Below are positions 45,901-56,200 of a DNA stretch of 58,697 bases, one piece after another. The translations under genes were made by a program, and so were the position numbers. Location: positions 1 through 58,697 of the forward strand of contig CAYHHK010000006.1 of NCBI GenBank assembly GCA_964356415.1, in the 5' to 3' direction. The first letter of the stretch is position 1; each line of letters begins with the position of its first letter. The DNA is from JAPLDB01 sp964356415 (GTDB lineage Bacteria > Bacteroidota > Bacteroidia > AKYH767-A > 2013-40CM-41-45). The notes under the pieces are model-generated. The model made no database searches. It was not told the origin of the DNA and worked only from the letters and a program-made list of their open reading frames with translations.

Positions 45901-48346
45901 TGTCGGTAACGACTACCGAATAACTACCTGCACCAATAGCAGCGTTAACAGCTCCAATTGCCCCATTGCTCCACAGGAAGGTATAAGGTGCTGTTCCACC
46001 GCTTGTTACTACTGTACAATATCCATCTGTTGTAAAAGCGCAACTTGTACTTATACTGCTGCATGATGCGGTAAGAACCGGTGGTTCTGTAATGATAAAT
46101 GATTTTACACAAGTTTCACCAAATGCATCAGAAACAGTATCAGTATATACTCCTGGAGCCAAACCTGCGAGATCTTCTGTGACTGCTCCTGTATTCCAGT
46201 GATGGGTGAATGGAGGATCGCCTGTAACTGTAATGTCTATAGAGCCATCACTGCTTCCGTTACAGGAAACCTGGGCAATTACTTCTGTAATTGTAATTGG
46301 ATTACTATGAATTTCGAAATTCACATTTGAAATATCAAAGAAGATATTGCCTACAGAACGAACCATGACGCGGGCAATGGTTGAAAGTACATCAGGTACT
46401 ACCACATCTTCAGTGCCGTCATTCGGTACATGAGATTTTAAAAGATAAGGGTACGTATATCCGCTGTCAACAGAAAGCAGGATATCAACCAGGGTACAAC
46501 TGATTGGCGGTACATCACTTCCGCCCAAACTCCAGGTAACCGTTTCAATACCGTTTGCTTCCCAGAACATGGAAGTATTCGGTGAGGTAACCTGGAAAGG
46601 ACCGGTACCAACGACACTTACCAGTTTCGGTGAATCATTGTAATTGATGCCACCCCCTAAAGCACGATTATCTCTTGCTGTAAGTTCAAAATTTAATACC
46701 CGTGAATACGCCGGCAGGATTTCACCTTTTGAAATAATATTCCTGACCAGATCCGACATTTGTGGAAATGTGCGCGTGGAATCAGTAGTCGGGCTAAAAG
46801 AACGAAAAATTGCTGCGTTACCTGTTGGAAAATTAACAAGACCGGGTGGGCCTAAATCAAATTCTTCCCAGCAATATGTTATCGGGTCAGCATCTGCATC
46901 CGTAATAGTTCCTGAAAGTTTAAAAGGTGTCATCATGGGAATTGAATAATCAAGCCCGACATTGATCGTCGGAAGACTATTCAGTGTAGCAATACTCACA
47001 GGACAGGTACTTCCCGAATCTACCTGGGAATAGGTGAGGATCTGGTCAATGCTATGAACATGAAAATATGGATCGCTGTTTGACTGAAGACTGGATGCCC
47101 CACATCCGCCGGCATAACCCATTATAGTACTGCCGGTACCAGGTTCATAACCATGCCCTGCTGTATAAGCCCCCCCGCTGCACGGGCTGAAAGAATTGTC
47201 ATTAAATGTATGATTGGCCCCAAACTGGTGACCTATTTCATGTGCAACGAAATCAACATCAAATGCATCGCCGGTGGGTGCACCAATTGATGTAAAACCG
47301 TTTGCCTTTACCGCCGGTCTGCATACTGATCCGATATTGCCAAAACTGGTAATACCACCGACAGCTTTAAAAAGATGCCCGATATCATAATTCGCATTCC
47401 CGATAATAGAATCTATCACATGCTGATTATGCGCCCAGGTAGGGCCGGCTCCTGAAACATTTTTGTATCCCACGTCATCAGTGGCAAAAACAATATCAGA
47501 ATTATTGGCGATTAATATCATCCGTAAATCAACTTCATTTTCATAAATGCCATTTACCCTGCTCATGGTAGTTGCCATTGCCGCCAATGCCGCTGCCGGG
47601 GTGACCCAATATTGTACGTACGTGGAATCTCCGGCAAGTGCAAGACGGTAGGTCCTTAAATGCGTACCTGACGTCCGCTCTGCATTGTTATCATTGTCTA
47701 TTTTATTTAGATGCCTCTCCCTTTGGAGTTTCTTTTTATCAATACTTTTTATGAAATTATTATTTCCTGCATCCGGCATGCATTGTTTGGGTTCGGGATT
47801 GACGGGTAAATCTTTTTTGTAAAAGCTGATATAATCCCTGGTATTTCCGCGTGAATAAGGATCAATATAAACGGTGCCTTTTGTTGCGGATAGAACCTGG
47901 GCGTGAAATCCATTCACGGTCATGTCGAACCGTACTGTTGCATACGGATCATCTATGCCCTGCCCAAGATATGTTTTGATGTCAGGATACAATCCCGGTT
48001 TTTCAAAAATGTCATACTCCACTGCACGGAACTTTGCAAACCCTCCATCAGGCATCGGGAGTTCAATGATGAATGGCGATGACTTTACAGGAACTGAATT
48101 CTCAGCCGGCGCCTGTAACAAAAATTGACGCATAGCCTTTTCGTCCAGTCTCACTGTTCGGTATTTAACCGGCAACAGTTTTTTTACACTTGTTTTAATA
48201 AAATCTTTCTCAGCTGCGTCTGACCAGTTTTCGTTTTGGGCAGATGCGTTGGGAATAATGGCAGAATTAAAAAGCACCAATAATATAATAGCCATTGATG
48301 ATTTCATGATAGCACAACAGCTGTGGATGCATTGATTTACTTTCAT
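42902..48346 (-). CDS. Giant T9SS-sorted reprolysin-like metalloprotease with SprB repeats
   Basis: 1814 residues. A 13-residue lead precedes an internal ATG (48307) whose downstream sequence (MKSSMAIILLVLFNSAIIPNASA) is a better signal, so that start is an alternative. A propeptide (about 30-230) is followed by a zinc protease domain with HEIGHQFGANH (about 366-378), the M12B/metzincin HExxHxxGxxH pattern, and IMGYAGGCG as Met-turn candidate. A middle domain (about 440-700) follows, then seven SprB-like units (about 690-1190) with the GGTPPYTYLWNNG and YSVVVTDNNGC type. The last about 620 residues are a stalk of PKD/Ig-like domains homologous to that of the 2425-residue protein, ending in VFPNPTDGKITVKI and VKITVE. 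Likely a surface protease-adhesin. Confidence 0.88.
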   Translation of the reverse strand: MKVNQCIHSCCAIMKSSMAIILLVLFNSAIIPNASAQNENWSDAAEKDFIKTSVKKLLPVKYRTVRLDEKAMRQFLLQAPAENSVPVKSSPFIIELPMPDGGFAKFRAVEYDIFEKPGLYPDIKTYLGQGIDDPYATVRFDMTVNGFHAQVLSATKGTVYIDPYSRGNTRDYISFYKKDLPVNPEPKQCMPDAGNNNFIKSIDKKKLQRERHLNKIDNDNNAERTSGTHLRTYRLALAGDSTYVQYWVTPAAALAAMATTMSRVNGIYENEVDLRMILIANNSDIVFATDDVGYKNVSGAGPTWAHNQHVIDSIIGNANYDIGHLFKAVGGITSFGNIGSVCRPAVKANGFTSIGAPTGDAFDVDFVAHEIGHQFGANHTFNDNSFSPCSGGAYTAGHGYEPGTGSTIMGYAGGCGASSLQSNSDPYFHVHSIDQILTYSQVDSGSTCPVSIATLNSLPTINVGLDYSIPMMTPFKLSGTITDADADPITYCWEEFDLGPPGLVNFPTGNAAIFRSFSPTTDSTRTFPQMSDLVRNIISKGEILPAYSRVLNFELTARDNRALGGGINYNDSPKLVSVVGTGPFQVTSPNTSMFWEANGIETVTWSLGGSDVPPISCTLVDILLSVDSGYTYPYLLKSHVPNDGTEDVVVPDVLSTIARVMVRSVGNIFFDISNVNFEIHSNPITITEVIAQVSCNGSSDGSIDITVTGDPPFTHHWNTGAVTEDLAGLAPGVYTDTVSDAFGETCVKSFIITEPPVLTASCSSISTSCAFTTDGYCTVVTSGGTAPYTFLWSNGAIGAVNAAIGAGSYSVVVTDNNGCTATCSASVSAPPAITASVTVLSPISCHGSPSGCIFVSASGGIPPYTPIGSMCSLYAGTHTIVVTDAAGCASAPVSVTLTEPSTLNLTVTLLSPILCHGGTTCVSVTPSGGTPPYVPYPFTTTICGITAGYHPFNIVDDNFCIGIGSIFIPEPPALITSCGGSDIVCRGDGNGVSFVLPSGGTPPYTYLWNNGGITPYIDNLNSGTYSVDVYDANGCYNSCSHQVTEPDSLIVLTTASALSCHGDSTGIATATVTGGVPPYDYLWTTSETTPSIGNLTAGDYQVLVTDVGGCIDSTTATITEPDTLVATCTVISDETCPGDANGMITVDATGGTPPYGGLASYPGLSPGTYTYTVTDANGCSATCTSAIITINTESTAPTGISTGTPFNSICLGSSVTLSVDGGSLGSGAGWQWYQGGCGAFSPIGSANTVTFTPASTGTYHYYVRAEGICNTTSCASITIYVMSAPPAGGISITGAPSDGCVGGTSTLTTNVVTGASFYRWSGPGGILFNGHPSPYDTIANSVTISYTSLPLSGSSGWSVCVFAGNSCGSTGTVCTWIRAKVSKPGSIAGSAIGCPGGSGTYSVPIVAGAASYQWSATGGMIISGNGSPSISISFPAGFVSGTLCCHAQTACGYNSTDVCMNISRATALPGIISGTSYVCPGLSATYSIASVSGAASYNWTCSVPGSVVSPGGATCSILFPSTIPPGSVVCVSAVSSCGYASTVRCKGIASGMPNIPGNITGLSFGQCGATGVSYSVSPVTNALGYFWTATGGATINGPNTLSAATIDFPASFTNCVVSVSSTNTCGMSAARTLTVNGKPSTPPVILGNNSVCNGSVESYSTAGSGGASSYIWTVPSGAVIIGPTDGLSISVMWGVAGGNITCKASNDCGISGTRTLAVSVTCRTSQLQNTIDQITEVFPNPTDGKITVKIISTNAEKIQFKVTDVVGKLLSMESISIDEGQNLHTLDLTGFSKGIYFIQLNGKRMNRVVKITVE

Positions 48347-48773
48347 GTCTGTTACATTTTAAGTATGATAAGAACAGTGGAGTTTATCTTGACTAAGGAC
48401 AAAGTTTAATTATTTTTTTGGAATTTGCAACAATATTTATCACCAGACTGGCACACTCTGTGGAGTTTGAAACGAGTCATTCATTTCTTCTGCTAAGTAA
48501 GGTCGTCGATCCGGATTTAAATCGCTTTTTTAGCGCAGCACTCCACAAATAGCATCATTTCTCCGGCAGGTAGGAACCACTTGTTAAATTCGTCGTATAA
48601 AATTATTCAGCGCAGGAATCCTTCTTTTTAGGTCTCAAAGTTACTTCTTGCCGGTAAAAGACCGCTCTCAATAATTTAGACTATCTTGCACCCGATTCAC
48701 TCACAGAACACTCCTCCTTTCTGCTTTTGCGGATCCCCAATCACAATTAAATTTATTCATTTTTAATCATTTT
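48347..48773. other. Divergent intergenic region, 427 bp
   Basis: No gene, hairpin or repeat of note between the metalloprotease and helicase genes. GTGGAGTTT occurs twice (48391 and 48461 regions). The left half is AT-rich. No TAnnTTTG box stands out. A long helicase leader is possible but cannot be shown. Confidence 0.5.
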
Positions 48774-50039
48774 ATGCCATTTAAATCATTACACATTATT
48801 GAACCCATCCTGAAATCATTGAAGGAAGAGGGTTACACAACACCTACACCGATTCAGCAGCAAGCCATTCCCATCGTATTGAAGGGAACCGATTTGTTGG
48901 GCTGTGCCCAGACAGGAACAGGAAAAACAGCTGCTTTTGCAATACCTATACTTCAATTGTTGAGTGCTTCACACGCACATGACAGGAAAAGAAAAATCAG
49001 AAGTCTTATCGTTACACCCACCAGGGAACTCGCCATTCAGATCGGAGAGAGCTTCAATGCTTACGGGCGACATACAGGCCTCAAGAGCACCGTTATTTTC
49101 GGAGGCGTAAATCAAAATCCTCAGACAAATGCGTTGAAGCAGGGAGTTGACATTCTTGTTGCAACCCCCGGTCGTTTGCTTGACCTGATGAACCAGGGTT
49201 ATATCTCTCTTCATGACATTGAAATATTTGTTCTTGATGAGGCAGATCGCATGCTTGACATGGGATTTATTCACGATGTGAAAAAACTCTTAGCTGCACT
49301 ACCTAAAAAAAGACAGTCACTTTTCTTCTCGGCGACCATGCCGCCTGAAATTGTGAAGCTGGCAAGCACAATACTTCATCATCCCAGCAAGGTGGAAGTT
49401 ACGCCATCTGCAACCACCGTTGACACCATAAATCAGAAAGTATTTTTTGTTGACAAAGTAAATAAGTATGCATTACTGCTCGATGTATTGCAGGATGAAA
49501 ACATCAAAACTGCATTGGTGTTTACACGTACCAAGCATGGAGCTGACAAGGTGGTAAAAATCCTTTTGAAAAGCCATATCAAGGCAGAAGCCATTCATGG
49601 AAATAAGGCTCAGAATGCCCGTCAACGCGCGCTGAGTAATTTCAAAGCACAAACTACACGTGTGTTGGTCGCAACTGATATTGCGGCACGCGGCATTGAC
49701 GTAGATGACCTGGAATTTGTGATCAACTTTGAAATGCCAAACATTCCTGAAACCTACGTTCACCGGATCGGAAGAACGGGCAGGGCAGGAGCAAACGGAA
49801 CAGCTTATTCATTCTGCGATGCAGAAGAGAAAGCTTTTCTTCGTGACATCGAAAAGCTGATTCAGAAAAAAATTCCTGTCGTTGACAACCATCCTTATCC
49901 GTTGATGAACCACAATCCTGAACCTGCACCGAAGCATCAACAAGGACAACGGAGGCATCAACAGGCAAGGCCAAAGCAATCACACGCCGGAGGAAATCAA
50001 AGCAGGTGGAGTGGAAGGCAAAGGAGTGCTGCGAGATAA
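48774..50039 (+). CDS. rhlE: DEAD-box RNA helicase, RhlE-type
   Basis: ATP-dependent RNA unwinding, probably in ribosome assembly and mRNA turnover. 421 residues. All motifs are present: Q motif (GYTTPTPIQQQAIP), Walker A AQTGTGKT, PTRELAIQIG, TPGRLLDL, DEAD in VLDEADRMLDMGF, SAT in FFSATMP, and the C-terminal HRIGRTGRAG. A basic tail (about 385-421) rich in Gln, Arg and His replaces the long RGG tails of other DEAD proteins. It separates the two giant surface genes and points the other way. A hairpin terminator follows. Confidence 0.94.
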   Translation: MPFKSLHIIEPILKSLKEEGYTTPTPIQQQAIPIVLKGTDLLGCAQTGTGKTAAFAIPILQLLSASHAHDRKRKIRSLIVTPTRELAIQIGESFNAYGRHTGLKSTVIFGGVNQNPQTNALKQGVDILVATPGRLLDLMNQGYISLHDIEIFVLDEADRMLDMGFIHDVKKLLAALPKKRQSLFFSATMPPEIVKLASTILHHPSKVEVTPSATTVDTINQKVFFVDKVNKYALLLDVLQDENIKTALVFTRTKHGADKVVKILLKSHIKAEAIHGNKAQNARQRALSNFKAQTTRVLVATDIAARGIDVDDLEFVINFEMPNIPETYVHRIGRTGRAGANGTAYSFCDAEEKAFLRDIEKLIQKKIPVVDNHPYPLMNHNPEPAPKHQQGQRRHQQARPKQSHAGGNQSRWSGRQRSAAR

Positions 50040-50064
50040 ATTTGCGAAGTATTTTTTATAATAA

Positions 50065-50096
50065 AAATCCCGCCCTGTAACTTCGGAGCGGGATTT
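50065..50096 (+). terminator. Rho-independent terminator after the helicase
   Basis: AAATCCCGC / GCGGGATTT stem with a 14-nt loop, 26 bp after the helicase stop, followed by ATATT. The symmetrical ends mean it could serve either strand. Confidence 0.7.
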
Positions 50097-50146
50097 ATAT
50101 TGAATGTTAATCGAGTTGCCGGAATGGTTCCGCGAGCAGTAAATGA

Positions 50147-50182
50147 AAAAGCCCCGAAGGAATTACTTCCTCCGGGGCTTTT
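50147..50182 (-). terminator. Rho-independent terminator of the 2425-residue gene
   Basis: AAAAGCCCCGAAGGAA / TTCCTCCGGGGCTTTT, one mismatch, loop TTAC. On the minus strand the stem is followed by five T and lies 36 bp beyond the stop codon of the giant gene. Confidence 0.85.
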
Positions 50183-50217
50183 AGTATTAGTTGAATTGAT
50201 AATTTAAACCTACTTCA

Positions 50218-53200
50218 TTACTCAACAGTAACTTTCAGAAGCTGTGTTTGCTCGCCTGCAGTTTCCATGCGTACAAGGTAGATTCCTTTGGATACTTGAG
50301 TAAGATCAAGCTCATGCATGTTGATGCCTTCTGCAGCTGTCATCTCATCACTGATGATGATCCTGCCTGTAACATCAACAACACTGATCACATACTTTGC
50401 TGCGTTCACTGATTCGAATTTCACAGTGGTTTTGCCGCTTGTCGGATTCGGATACAGGCCTGCTGTTGTTCCGATCGTCTCACTAACCTGTGACTGACGG
50501 CAGGTAACTGCTACAGCAAGACTTCTGCTAACGCTTGTTCCGCAATCATTCACTGCTGCCACTGTTATATTTCCGCTGGTTGCTCCCCAAAGCACAGTAA
50601 TGCTGGATCCAAATGGTGGCACACCCAGAATGGTTGCACCTGCAGGTGCTGTCCAATTATAGCTTGTAGCTCCTGCTGACCCTCCGGTTGAATAGCCTTC
50701 AGCTGCTCCGTTACAAACACTTTGGTTACCTGTAATAACACCAGGTTGAGCCGAAACACCATTTACAACAAGTGTACGTGCCAGACTGTTGCCACAACTA
50801 TTTATTGCCACAACTGTCAAGGTGCAGGTAGTAAATACACTAGGGAAATTGATTGAAGCGCTACTCAGATTATTAGGACCTGAAACAGTTGCGCCATTGT
50901 TGGCTGTCCAGAGGTAACTGGTAGCCTGCGCTACAGGAAGAACTGAATAAGATACACCTGATTGTCCGCACTGACCAGTGGTTGGTCCGCTGATTGAAGA
51001 CGGGATAGACGGAATACCATTAGCGATTCCTTTACAACGTACAGGACTTGCGTTTCCGCAACTGCTCACAGCCGTTACACAAACCGATGAACCGGCAGGA
51101 ATTGTTGCAGGGAACAATATGCTGCAACTGTTTCCGCTTGGCGTAATTACGGCCCCGGGAACTGTGCATGTCCAGTTATAGATGGCTGCACCGTTAACAA
51201 CCGGAACTGAGAAACCGGCAGTGCTGGAAGGACAAACATAGCCAGGACCGGACATGATTCCCGGTTGGCCGGGCGTGCTGCTGATGTTCATGCTGCGTAC
51301 AGTACTATTGAAGCCGCAGTTCAAAGATGCATAAACACTCAGCGAACCGCTTGTCCAACCACCTAAGAAATTTACTGTGATGCTATTAGAAGCAGTCGTT
51401 AAGGTTGCACCGCCACCATTGATTGTTGCATTTCCTGTAACCGTCCATGTATAGGTATCAGCACCTGTTACTGCACCTACGCTATAAACAGCATTGGTAC
51501 TTAAACAAGCAATGATACTGCCGGCTATTACACCTGGTTGTGAAACTTTTGCACGAACCCAAGTGCAAATTGTATTGCTGCTTGCACAACCATTTCCTGC
51601 AAAACAGCAGATGCTGTAACCGGAAGCGCCGGCAGGAGGAGGTGTTGCAAATGTTACGGTAACAGAATTTGAAGCAGTTTGAACCGGGCCGGGTAAACCA
51701 TTAAACAATGCGCCAGATGTTCCTGACCAATTATAGAATGCTGCGCCTGCAACTGCGTTTACAGTAAAGACAGCACCGCTGCCATTACATCCTGAAGGCA
51801 CTGAAGCTGTATAATGAACGGTGCCAAGAGCGGTGTTCGGACTTACAGTTACGGTAACAGAAGCACATGCAGTGTTTCCGCATGATACACTTTCTGATCT
51901 TACGAAATAATTATGAGTGCCGGCTGTTAAAGGTGTTATAGTAGGATTGGCACCGGTTGCAACAGGTGAACCACTACCACATCCACCATCATACCATACC
52001 CATTGTGCATTGTCACCTAAACTTCCGCCAGTCATGGAAAGTGTAACTGTGTTACCAAGGCAGATGTTGTTAAATGGAGCATTAGAAGTTGCACTTGTTG
52101 GAGCAGTTGAATAATTATCAACTGATGTTGTTACCGGATTTGAGACTGAATAACAGCCATTGGCATCCGTATATGTGACATTGAATATGTCAGCATAATT
52201 CACACTTATGGTCTGATCTGTTTCACTTGTACTCCACAATAAATTTAATGCATAATTGGTAACGGTGAGACTTGCAGAAGTAGTTGTAAATCCATCTGTG
52301 CAAAGAACCACGGGACCTGCAGGAGAAATAACCGGTGCGGCCGGAGCTGCAGATTCAGTGATAACCGCTACATCAGTATTCACACAACCATTTCCATCAG
52401 TACCTGTAACTGAATAATTACCTTGGGCTGAAACTGTAATCAGGGAAGTTGTTTCGGAAGTAGTCCAAAGATAATCAACAGCACCTGTTGCCTGCAAATC
52501 AGAAGTTGTTTGTCCGGTACAAAGGTTGTTGCTGCCGATTACGGTCACGAGAACCGGAGGAAGTGCCCATACAGTAGCTGAAACAGAAGCAGAGTTTGTA
52601 CATGAGTTAGCGTCGGTTACAGTAACAGAATAAGATCCGCTTGCAGATGCCGGTGCACTCAATACGCTTGCATTTGCAGTATTGCCATTTGTAATAGTGC
52701 CGGGGCCACTCCAGCTCCATGCTGTTGCGGTTGGTGCAGTTGCGGTCAAATCCAGGTCATCCGTGCCTTCGCAGAATGCTGCAGAAGCTGCGGCTGAAAC
52801 AGATGGAAGCGGATTTACAACAACAGTTGTAGTAGCCGTGTATGTAAAGCCAAAAATCACCATTGTACAGGTATATGTACCTGCATCAAGAGACGTCATT
52901 CCGGTTCTTGTAGGGTTCTGAGAAGAAGATGAATAGAAATTTGGACCACTCCATGAATAACTGGTAGCTCCGTTTGGCAGAGCGAATAAGTCCAGATCAT
53001 CACCATCACAAACAGGAGAAGAGCTGCTTGCAGATGTTGCAGGTGGAGCAATGATCATGTTATAATCTTCCGTTTCTCCACTTGACGCGGCAGAACATGA
53101 GTTGAGAGGGGCAGCATTTCCTGACCGGATTCTCATTTTATGTACACCCGGTGCAGAAGTATTTGGAATAAGGATGCTCCCTGAGAAGGTATTCACTGCG

Positions 53201-56200
53201 GTTGAAATCGTCGGAGTTGTTTGTGCAACCAACTCACCTGCATCATCAAAACTTCCATTGTCATTATAGTCAATGTATATTCCAAACCACTGCGTAAACG
53301 CTCCGGTTACCGGTGTAGTGATTGAGAAAGGATAACTAACACCCAAATCAACATTTGCTGTTGCATTCGGGAAATAGCTATAGAATGGTGTTGTATAAGG
53401 TACACTTGAATAGCATCCTGAAGTATTGTTGATGCCCGCAAAAGTAAAGTTGTCGATATAAAGTCCCAATGCACAACCATCACTTCCGTGAACAGGATTG
53501 GTGCAATAACAAGGTACAGATGATGAAACCTGAACAGGTGTTGAAGTACCGGTATTCCCGCTGCATGTAACCAGACAACGATACCATGATGTTGAAGATT
53601 GCGTTGCAGTTTCAGTTGAATTCGTACCCATGTTAACAGGAGTGGTAAATACTGCATCGGCAGAAGATTGCCACTGATATGTAACGCCTGTTCCGGAGGT
53701 GGCATTTTGCAAACTCAGATTGATGGTTGTTGTTCCACATGCCAGCGGTGTTGAAGCAAGTGTTTGACCCGGAGTTGGTGTGCCTGAACATGGTGGAGGT
53801 CCTGCAATAATAACCGTGTAGTCTTCAACTTCACCATAGAAGCCATCATCAGAGCATGAATTAGCATCAATATTGGTAGAGAGTGGATTGGTTGAACGAA
53901 CGCGCAACATGTGACTTCCTAAAGGAGCTACTGCGGAAATTGAAATGTTTCCGGTTGATGAATTCACACCTGTGCTGATAGGTCCTGAATTATAAACCGT
54001 TTCACCTGCATCATCAAAGCTTGCGTTGTCATTAAAATCAATGTACACTTTAAAGCGCTGGAATGCTGAACCTGCAGCAGGTGCTGAGATGGTTATTGGA
54101 TAAGTAACAGTTTGATTAACGTTGGCAATCTGTGCTCCGAAAAACTGATAGTTAGGAGAAGTTGCTCCGCAACCTGTTGTATTATTTATTCCCGCAAAAG
54201 TAACTTGCCCGATGTAGTCGTTTGCTGTAGTGCCTGTACATCCAACTGAACTGTAAACTGGGGTATTGCAGATGCAATTTGCAAATGTATTAAGGTTCAT
54301 CTGCAGCGGAGTAGAATTTGCGGAAAATCCGCTGTTACTACAGGTAACTACGCAACGATAATACGTAGATGTCTGTTGGGTTTGAATTCTGCTTGCATTT
54401 GTAGCTCCTGAAATAGGAACATATGGTGCAATGTTGTCAGGTGACGACTCCCACTGATATGTCAAGCCCAAAGCAAGACTTGATCCTTGTATATAGAGAG
54501 TGAAAGGTACACTAGGGCATGCCAATGCCGAAAATGAAGCCGTAGTACCTGCAACAGGTGTGCCGGTACATTGTGAAACAACATTAAGTGTGTAATCTTC
54601 CTGTTCACTTGGGTTTGCATAGAGAGCACATACACTTGCCTGGCCCGGGTCGGTAGAAAAATTAGAACGGATTCTCATTCTATGTGCGCCCAAGGTTGCT
54701 CCTGGAGGAACGTTTAAAGTTCCACTGTTGCTTTGCTGCCCTACTCCTGCGCCGCCTGTCAGAAATATTGCCATGTATTCTCCTGCATCATTGAATGAGT
54801 AGTTGTTATCCCAGTCAACCCATACGCCAAAAACACAAGCGTTATTTACAAATGTACTTCTGCCGACAGTGATTGAATAAGATAATCCCTGTTCAACGTT
54901 TCCGCTGATGTAGCTATAATCAGTGTACATGTTAGGCAATGATCCGCCACAGGTAGTAGGATTATTTATTCCGGCCACTATTACACTTTCAATATCCAAT
55001 CCATAAGTACAGCCGGCAAGAGAAGTAGTTCCCAGGCAATAGCAAGCTGAAGGATTTGTTTGCATTGTTACCTGAAGTGAATTCGACGCTGTTGTATTAC
55101 CGGAGCAAGTAACCTGACACCTGTAATATTTTGCAGAACTTTGACTGGTCACTTCTGTTGAAGCAGTTCCAAGGTTAGCTAGGTTTACAGAAAAACCTGC
55201 ATCATCGGCACTTTGCCATTGGTAGGTAACGCCGGTACCAGAGGTGAAATTTTGCAGTGATAAAGTAAAGTTTTTTCCTGAGCAGATAGGATTTTCACTT
55301 GCAATTGTATTGCCCGGAGCTGGCGTACCTGTGCAGGCAAACGGAAGCGCCAGGTTTACACAGTAATCCTCCGTCTCGCCAAATGCACTTGAAGAAGCTC
55401 CACAAGGTGTATTTGAAACCGCAACGTCATTGCCACCTATTACCCTCATGCGGTGATTACCAACGGTAGCTGTTCCGGGTATCGTAAATGTATAAGATGT
55501 TGTTCCACTGGCTCCCGGGGAAACGACACTGGCTGCAATATATTCACCAACATCAAAAAGTCCGTTATTATCATAGTCAATCCAGAAAGCACTATACTGG
55601 TCAGGATCTGTGCCAAAGGTGATTTCTAATGTGTATGGATCTCCTATGATCATAGTTCCGGTTTGAGAGCCGCCACCATTGTAAAACTGATAAGAACCGG
55701 CACTACAAGTTGATGAATTGTCAAGGGTTGTACCGACGATTTTCACTTTTATTATTGCGTCAGTTGCGCAGCCGTTGGCATGTGTGGATGCACAGTAACT
55801 AAGGCATGTGCACGGATCAGTATTCAAGTTAACAAATACTGGGTTAGATGCTGTTGTAACCGGACCTACAGAACAAGTAACCTGACACCTGTAATATTTT
55901 GCAGATGTTTGGCTGGTTACCTGTGTAGAAGCTGTTCCAAGGGAGGTTAAGTTAACTGTAAAACCTGCATCATCAGCGCTTTCCCACTGGTATGTAACTG
56001 TTATGCCCGCTGTTGCATTTTGAAGCGACAAAGTAAAACTTGCGCCTGAACAAACTAAAACAGAAGTAGATTGTGTATTACCCGGAGCAGGAGTAGTACA
56101 AGGAAGAGGAGCGGTAATGTTTATTAAGTAGTCATGCGCATTTAAATTATTTCCTCCGGTAAAACAAGAAGTTGAATAGGTAGAAAACTTATGCATTACC

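Noticed and set aside
45713..46066. Cys/Thr-rich open frame opposite the metalloprotease gene
   Set aside because: Composition arises from reading the SprB-repeat codons backward; the minus-strand frame has real domains.
48347..48773. Possible cold-shock-type long leader before rhlE
   Set aside because: Length alone suggests it; I saw no conserved box, hairpin or promoter to support it.
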